A DNA stretch of 64,000 bases, from assembly GCF_016808095.1 (NCBI RefSeq), contig NC_068972.1:28078289-28142288 (forward strand), read 5' to 3'. The notes beneath the pieces were generated by a model. That model was not told where the DNA came from and ran no database searches. It saw only the letters and a program-made list of their open reading frames with translations. This DNA comes from Vigna angularis (lineage: Eukaryota; Streptophyta; Magnoliopsida; Fabales; Fabaceae). The position numbers and the translations under genes are program-made. This document shows, in pieces, positions 57,790-64,000 of this stretch. Position 1 is the first letter of the stretch. The number at the start of each line of letters is the position of its first letter.

Positions 57790-59500
57790 CTAATATCCTT
57801 CATAGTTATCATCTAAATGATCTTCATCATCCTGCTCCTCCTTTGTAGATGGTTGGACTGGTGTGGGTTGGACTGATGTGGGTTGTTGAGGGACGACGGG
57901 TGATGGGGAGGTGGGTGATTGTGCAGTTTGAGGCAACACACTCATGACAATGGCCTTAAAGTTTCTAAACTCTGCTCTCAAATTAGTGATTTCTTGATCA
58001 CGTTGCTCCAGTGCCTGCGTAAGGCGGACAATAGCCTCGTCAGCAGTAGTGGTGGAAGAAGAAGGTTGCTTATAGTTTGCAGCAAGTTGTCCTGCACCAT
58101 ACACTCGTCCCTTTTTCTTCCTACCAACGATGTCGACCCAGCACTGTGTCCTACAGTTGTCATCTTTTGCATTACTCGCATCATCCGGTGTAGGAGCTGA
58201 CCCATGTTCAGAGCTACCCTGTGAAAGTCTCGTAGAAAATTCTTCCTGTTCAAACATTAAAAGCAATGTTAGGGAATGATAGAATAACATAAATGAAAAA
58301 TTACTAATAGTAACAGTGTTATTTGCTTACATGAGTCTTCTGAGATCTTTCATCAACGAATTCATTAGTGCCCTTCTGAACATGGGTCTGTGCAAAGACC
58401 TCATCAACATGGACCGCCCGTCCTAAAGCTTGTGCCTGTAACACAATTTAGAGTTAGAAGTGTACATATGAAATAGAAAATACATAAGTTATATGAAAGA
58501 AACAAAAAAGTAATGAAAGTTTACCATACGAATGGCATGCTCATGAATCATGATCGATCCACCAGTATGCAAGGTGACACCCTTTTCAGAAGCTCTGTTC
58601 CTCTAGGCTTTGGCACACTTATTGCGAAACTCTACTGAATTCCAATGAGCTAGTAAAGAGTTCCAAATGTGCTCGCCCAAACAGTAAGGGTGTTCCCCTG
58701 CATTGCGGACATCCCTAAACATCTCTAACAACCGATGAGATGCTTTCATGTGGAAATTTCTTTGTATCTGTGTTTCATGTTCAGGTTTCCACTGCACCTT
58801 CATTTGTAACAATAAAAAAAACAAACATTGATTAAAGAACATACTAAAATAAGAATGACAATTAGTTTAATGGGTTGTTCACTTGAAAACGCTGCTAGAA
58901 TGGCTTTCTGTCGTCTTTAGGTATTGCTCCCCAAGTAGGCCATGGACCCAAAAGTTGTTGCTTAATTGATCGTGTGATGGCCTAGCAAGCAACCCTGGAT
59001 GGAATAAACCTGCATATAAAGAAATAAAAGTCATTTGAATTAAGGCAATCTTTAAACATCAAAATGGTTAAAAAAGGGATTAAAATCTTACCCTTTACCA
59101 TATGGCTCAATCCATGGGCGATCATGGAGGGGCGGGTCAACATCTTCACCATCACTAGCTGAATCTGGATCAGCAGATGGCGTGACAGTCTCAGAAGGCG
59201 ATATACAAGATGAGGAAGGTATAGAAGTAGGGTCAGGGGGAGGAGTGGGGGTAATAAGCACAGGGGAAGGAGTGGGGGTTATAATCACAGGAGGAGGAAG
59301 AGGGTCCCTGCAAGGGTAGGAGAAGGGTGTACTGCATGGGTAGGAGAAGGCCCCACGGATGATAGACTGGGGGCAACAGTGGTAGGTAGTGTAGCAGGCA
59401 CCCTAAGTACATACTTTGGTGCCTACCGTTGCCTCTTTTTAGGCCTTGCTACCCCCTTTCCTTTATCAGGACGTTCTGAACCTTGTCCTATCATTACTGC
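57790..59500 (-). pseudogene. T1 plant transposase (Ptta/En/Spm-type) gene
   Basis: Minus-strand exons, separated by AT-rich introns: about 59090-59500 (Pro/Ser-rich N terminus), 58880-59010, 58525-58800 with HPYCLGEHIWNSLLAHWNS and NRASEKGVTLHTGGS, 58333-58437, and 57790-58250 (WVDIVGRKKKGRVYGAGQ, then a heptad-like LTQALEQRDQEITNL). These are hallmarks of the Pfam plant transposase family 24. Three nonsense codons (near 58602, 58985 and 59428) indicate a dead gene. Confidence 0.7.
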
Positions 59501-59686
59501 ATTGAAATGGTTACAAATAAGGTGAAACAATATAAGGAAGGATCAATACAAATTAAAGTTAATGTAAAATAATTGCATACAACTTTGCTGATGGTTTTTT
59601 ACATAACTCTATTGAAATGATAGTTCAATTTGCTACAATAAATGTCCAACATTCAATCATCGTCATCATGATCTTCATCTACATAG

Positions 59687-60457
59687 CATGATGTATGATT
59701 TGCATGAGTCCTTTGGGATACGATACTTGGTCTTACCATTTTATATTACTTGTCGGAGTCTTAATAGTCAGTTTTAGCAATTTCTTAACCTGGAGAGATT
59801 TTGGGCCCAATTTTTTTCTTTCTGGTGTGATTTCATGCATGTTTGATTTTTAATTCTGATTTTGCATTGATTCTTTGTGATAAGCTTGCTCTTGGTAGAA
59901 TTTAGACATGATTAAGGCATTCTTTCTTTTCATCCATAGCCATTTAGCTTAACCATTACAGTTTTTTACCATTGTACCTTTCTTTTGAGCTTTAGCCATA
60001 TTCTTTGTTTCCATTCATTACAAGCCATTTCCCATCAATTACCCAACCTGTAGAAACTTATGAGAATAGGGGGAGCTGGAACTTGGTGAGTGCTATAGAA
60101 AAGTAAGGCCAGAAGTGAGAAAGAAAAGAAAAATAAGCTGAGAAATCTGGTTGTGTGAAAAAGAAAAGAGCAGGTCTGGAAAAGAGTAAAAAAAAAGCAA
60201 AAGAATTGAAAGATTAGACCTGGCAGAATTGCAACCAGAGAAAAAAAAAAGAAATTTGATTGGCCAAAGTTAGACAAAGAGTGCACTTAGTTATAGGTTC
60301 TTCCCTATTTTCCACAATTTCTACTTCCATTAGCCTTGTATTTTCTGACCATTCATACCGTTTACATTACAAGCCACTAAAGATCTTTTGATCTCGATGA
60401 AACCATGAGCTAAGCACTTTTACTTAGAATCTTTTCAAAATTAAGAGTTGAGGTTAG
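59687..60457. other. LTR scrap and unassigned spacer
   Basis: 59687-59771 matches parts of S (GCATGATGTATGATTTGCATGAG, then TCCTTTGGGATAC) with a deletion between. 59772-60457 has no gene I can support. Its purine-rich runs and CATTACAAGCC words resemble 3' noncoding sequence of Athila-type elements, but I cannot match it to a copy in the window. Confidence 0.5.
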
Positions 60458-61226
60458 TGATGACAAATTTATGAACACCAAAAAACGGCGCCAAAAACAT
60501 GTTTAACCCTCGGCAAGTGTGACCGAATCGTATCATGTAATAAACTCGGTAAGACCAAGTATCGTTCTCCCAAAGGACTCATGGCCTAGTTAGTTATATG
60601 ATTCCTTGATTATTTAAGACTTGTGAACAAATTCTTGTGGTTTCAAATGCAAAAGACAATAAGTAAACATGTATGCATGAGTTTGATCAATGGAAAAGAG
60701 GAACACAAACACAGAACGAATTATATGGATGAGTATGTTGTTGGGGAAATCAATTTCATCTTATCCACTCTCATATTTTAGGAATTCATCATTCTTTTCA
60801 TCAATGTTAATGCCACTCTCTAAATTACCTTGCAAAGAAAGCCTATCCTTAATTACGAGTTCATACAATTCCTAGCATCCCTAGAAAAATGAGTAGGTAG
60901 CCTTAGCATCCAAGATCTTCCTCCAAGGGGTGGAAAGGTGTGTGTTTGCTTCGTCTCCAGCCAAAGATACAAACCCTAGAAAGTCCTAAAGCTTATATAT
61001 TATTCGCAATATTACAGAAAAGTGGGCCTAAGCCCAAAATACCACCACTTAGCGGTACCAGCGCAAAGTCAAATCTCCCCTCAACTGCACTTTCACCCCT
61101 CAGCGGAGCCAATGTGTGTTCGTGAGTGCCGCTCAGCGGTAAACTGGCGCTGAGCGGTACTTACGGTTTTTCTTCTTTTGCACTTTTTGAGTTCTTTTCT
61201 GATTCGATCACTATCCTTCTTCACTT
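60458..61226 (-). repeat. A4-type LTR fragment
   Basis: It begins TGATGACAAATTTATGAACACC and follows the A4 LTR with a deletion near 60890. It is cut by the CACTA terminus of T2. Confidence 0.8.
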
Positions 61227-61274
61227 CACTAGTACAGTCAGGTGAAACGACAACGGTTGGTTTTCGTTATAGGC

Positions 61275-61605
61275 ACCGGTTCTCGACCCGAGGCATATGC
61301 AGACAAGGCAAAAAGTGTACTACTTTTGGCCTCGGGCTTCAACCGAGGCATAAAGGCCTCAGATTTGACATCGGTTCTACCATAACTGAAGCAGTAATGT
61401 TTTTGGTTTTTTTTCTTTTTTTCGTAGGACTATAGGCCTCGGGTTAGGGGAACCGAGACCGTATGTTCCACCCTATTGCCTTGGTTCAAGCTATAACCGA
61501 GGCAGTAGAGGTCTTTTTTTTCTTACGCAATACTTTCTGCCTCTGGTGTGGTCATAACCGAGGCATAAGTTGCTTTTCTACCTCGGTTTTGACACTAACC
61601 GAGAC
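61275..61605. repeat. T2 subterminal repeats
   Basis: At least eight copies of (A)ACCGAGGC(A) or its complement, in both directions. Confidence 0.65.
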
Positions 61606-61959
61606 ATATCTCCCTTTTTTTAAAAAAAAATCAGGTCTGTTTCTGCAACATTCTCAACAACAGAAACAGACCTGCATATATATTTACAGCCAAAATAGTC
61701 GAGAATAATCCAAAAACGTATATTTTTAATGAAAATTATAATAAAACATAAATACATTCAATTGAATCATAAATCAACTTCTTATAAGCATAAATCAATC
61801 CAATTATAATCATAAATCAAGTTTGAAGCATAAATCAATGTAATGTACAAAGTTAAACTAATAGTAATGTAGATAAGCATCAAACAACTTAGAAACATAA
61901 ACTTAGAACTTATTATATCCTAATATCTACTATATACTATTATATAAATGAATTACATA

Positions 61960-64000
61960 TTTAGCCAGTGCTTTCCTCACAAGTTGAAGTGACTTCTCTG
62001 GAATTGGAGTAGTCCTATTGAATCTCTGCATAAAATACAATGATTTAACTTAGTGTATTTGAAATCTAAACTATAGGGAAAATAAAATTGAAACCTAAAT
62101 AACATTGTTTCCCATCCACTGGTGTAATGTGCACAAATAATGGTCATCATCCAAAACATGACGTAGTAACCACATTCATATGACCCCGTTTGTATATTGC
62201 ACTACAATATATCATCATAATTATAAAATGTTAAGTAACATCAATTGAATGGAACCAAATGTAACAAAGTATGGACTAAAATACCAAACCTTAAGGGCAA
62301 CCCATGCAAGCTTTTTAGATGTAGCAGTAGATCTCCCAGATAACATCATATGTGTTGCAAGGGAACTGTTAAAAACAATTCCTTTAGCATACATTTATAT
62401 AAAAAAAAAAGTCGAAACATTGAGATTCTTACCAATCTACTACATGTCTAAGAGGGCTGGGAGGAGACTTCTGCAATGAACAAAACCAGACAGTAGTGTT
62501 CTCCGGTATGGAGATCACAAGTAGCTGCCAATGACACCTGAAATTGGTAATAACTTATGAATCATATACCAAAATTAATAAATGAATGTGTTGAAGTTAA
62601 CAAACTTCACTTACCCATGTATATAAGGGAGAAAATATATCTCCTTCCCCATTCCAAAGCAGGTGGTGATGTATGTTTGGATATCATCAAATTTATTTCT
62701 TTCATGAGTCATAGAGGGGTCAATGAACTCATATACATCGTTGAACCCCTTCTTGTTACTAACATCAAACATATACCTAAAATGAAGAAATAATCTGATA
62801 TAAGTAAGTTGATGAAATAGAATTATATAAAAAAGTTTTCATAAACTTACATCATCCACAGCTGAATGAGTGTAATATTAATTTCTTCTCTACCCGACGC
62901 AAGCTCCCTAACATTTTGATGATGCAAGTACAATGGGATCTGAGCTTCTCTTCCAAATGTAGTACAATCCCAGTGTACATTCATCGGCGCATCTGAAACG
63001 ATTTTAGCAAGCTCGTCTAACGCACCAAGAGGGTCATCCTCAGATAAATGAGTCTTCTTCGGTGTAGGACTTCCCTCTTGGCCTATCTGTTGTTAAATGC
63101 AAAAATGGTTATGTTATAACGTCAATTAGAAGTAAATATTAAAATTGAGAAGTATATAGTACGAGTGTTTACCGGGGGATTAGATACATCACCAACCAAA
63201 TGTCTAGGCCAGGCGACAAAGGACTTAAATGCTTCTTCCACAGTGAAGAACTCATCTGTAGCCATAGGAAGAATGACATCTGCTATGACAACTTCATCCA
63301 CCATGACCTTGACCTCATCTTCTGAAAGTTGTACACCATGCACTACAGTGGCTGTCTCATAAACTATACCACGAGCCACTAGCACGGTCCTAGTATCAGA
63401 AAGAATATATAACTGACATGGACGAGTTTCATCCATGTCGTCCCCTGGAGCACCGGCAGCTGAACAACTTCCTTTACCACTTCTACCTGTCAAATTAAAT
63501 GTTAGGTTATGCAAAAAGTAAATTAGTAACCAAAAATAAATAAGTTCACTTGTAGGGGGCACAACATGTTCCGCTACAGGAGATGGCGGAGGACGATTGC
63601 CATAACCCTCATAATGCTGCTGGAACTGGCGCACAACCATTTCAGCAACTTCATCATACAACTCTGCCCGAACCTTATTTGTGATCTCCTGCGTCATCTC
63701 TTTTCTTATGTCCTCCTTCATCTTTTCGTATGAATATGGACGCGAGGAAGACCCAAAAAACTGTCGTATGCCTATGCCAGTCCCAGCACCACGCACCCGT
63801 CCTGGGTGCTCAGGTCATCCAATAGTTGTGGCAAGAATATCCTGACGACCTTCTTGTGTGAATTGACCTTGGGAGCTCTGCTCAACCAAGGAGTCCTGTC
63901 ACATAACAAAAGTTCAAAATCATTAGAAAGATCTATGTAATATATATAACAAAATTAATGTAAAAATATAAGAAATGACATCTTACAATTCTTTCAGATA
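61960..64000 (-). pseudogene. T2 gene: Ulp1-like cysteine protease with CACTA N-terminal domains (partial)
   Basis: From right to left, 63540-63796 codes a helical region (KEDIRKEMTQEITNKVRAEL) and 63122-63490 a domain common in plant CACTA proteins (PCQLYI...ARGIVYETATVVHG, VILPMATDEFF, FVAWPRHLV). An exon near 62780-62990 has EEINITLIQLWMMY. Then come HWQLLVI (His codon 62531-62533) and WFCSL, and at 62150-62190 ECGYYVMFW with the Cys codon at 62172-62174. The His and Cys fit a Ulp1 (C48) catalytic site. Exon frames look broken in places, and the N terminus lies outside, so whether it is functional is open. Confidence 0.65.

Larger units (their letters stand above)
57288..59686 (-). mobile_element. 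T1: CACTA (En/Spm) transposon fragment
   Basis: The left end reads GACTACAAAAAAG, one base off the CACTACAAAAA terminus of plant CACTA elements. Subterminal palindromic words CCTTCGGTAATTACCGAAGG and relatives fill 57375-57500. A degenerate transposase-type gene follows on the minus strand. No right terminal repeat is seen; S-type LTR sequence resumes near 59687. Confidence 0.7.
61227..64000 (-). mobile_element. T2: CACTA (En/Spm) transposon, continues past window
   Basis: The terminus CACTAGTACAG begins at 61227. Subterminal AACCGAGGC and GCCTCGG words fill 61275-61605. The gene is on the minus strand with its promoter side beyond 64000. Confidence 0.8.

Overview
ORGANISM AND OVERALL CHARACTER. 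This is AT-rich nuclear DNA of a flowering plant. I infer a papilionoid legume such as Vigna or Phaseolus, because the main element family resembles the legume Athila/Calypso group of Ty3/gypsy retrotransposons; this species-level guess is weak. I see no ordinary host gene, no tRNA or rRNA gene and no bacterial feature. Almost every base belongs to nested LTR retrotransposons, with pieces of two CACTA (En/Spm) DNA transposons at the right end. LTR ends, 5-bp target duplications, primer sites complementary to the 3' end of tRNA-Asp, and pairs of near-identical LTRs allow much of the nesting to be read directly.

LAYOUT (names used in the entries). A0 (minus, 1-14426, 3' LTR cut by the window) carries gag-protease and an 'envelope-like' second ORF but no reverse transcriptase. 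Its gag is split by A1 (plus, 6231-12171, target duplication CCCAT, LTRs nearly identical). A0 sits in X (plus fragment, 14427-15899), which is cut by B (plus, 15900-20745), a different family with a 2.5-kb LTR, broken gag and start of protease. A6 (minus, 20746-22840) is a gag plus partial LTR fragment. C (minus, 22841-26276 plus 32068-32639) is a gag-only element of a third family, and its LTR is split by A2 (plus, 26277-32067). E (plus, 32640-33735) is a dead second-ORF copy and D (33736-34597) a piece of C-type LTR. A second, minus-strand X copy (34598-34913 and 44316-44380) is split by A3 (minus, 34914-44310, target duplication GCGTT). A3 is the only element with a full polyprotein: gag, protease, RT, RNase H and integrase in one 1714-codon frame. 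A4 (minus, 44381-48336) has an LTR and dead integrase. A5 (plus, 48337-54545) is a rearranged gag-only element. F (plus, 54546-57203) is a dead gag split by a perfect solo LTR S (54932-56289, duplication ATCAT). CACTA fragment T1 is 57288 to about 59686. LTR scraps follow, then CACTA element T2 from 61227 to the window end, with a Ulp1-like protease domain.

HOW IT FITS TOGETHER. Elements with closely related A-type LTRs divide the coding functions. A3 has the enzymes, but lacks the zinc knuckle and the second ORF. A0 has the knuckle, protease and second ORF but no enzymes. A1, A2 and A5 keep only rearranged gag pieces. In the pol-less members, the space where pol should be holds an array of small hairpins whose stems change in a compensated way around a constant loop, bracketed by two copies of a conserved hairpin motif. 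The second ORF appears to have its own promoter and leader intron. Short hairpins also sit at the extreme 5' end of the LTRs of unrelated families here. I regard this partitioned family and its structured RNA parts as the most interesting content of the window.
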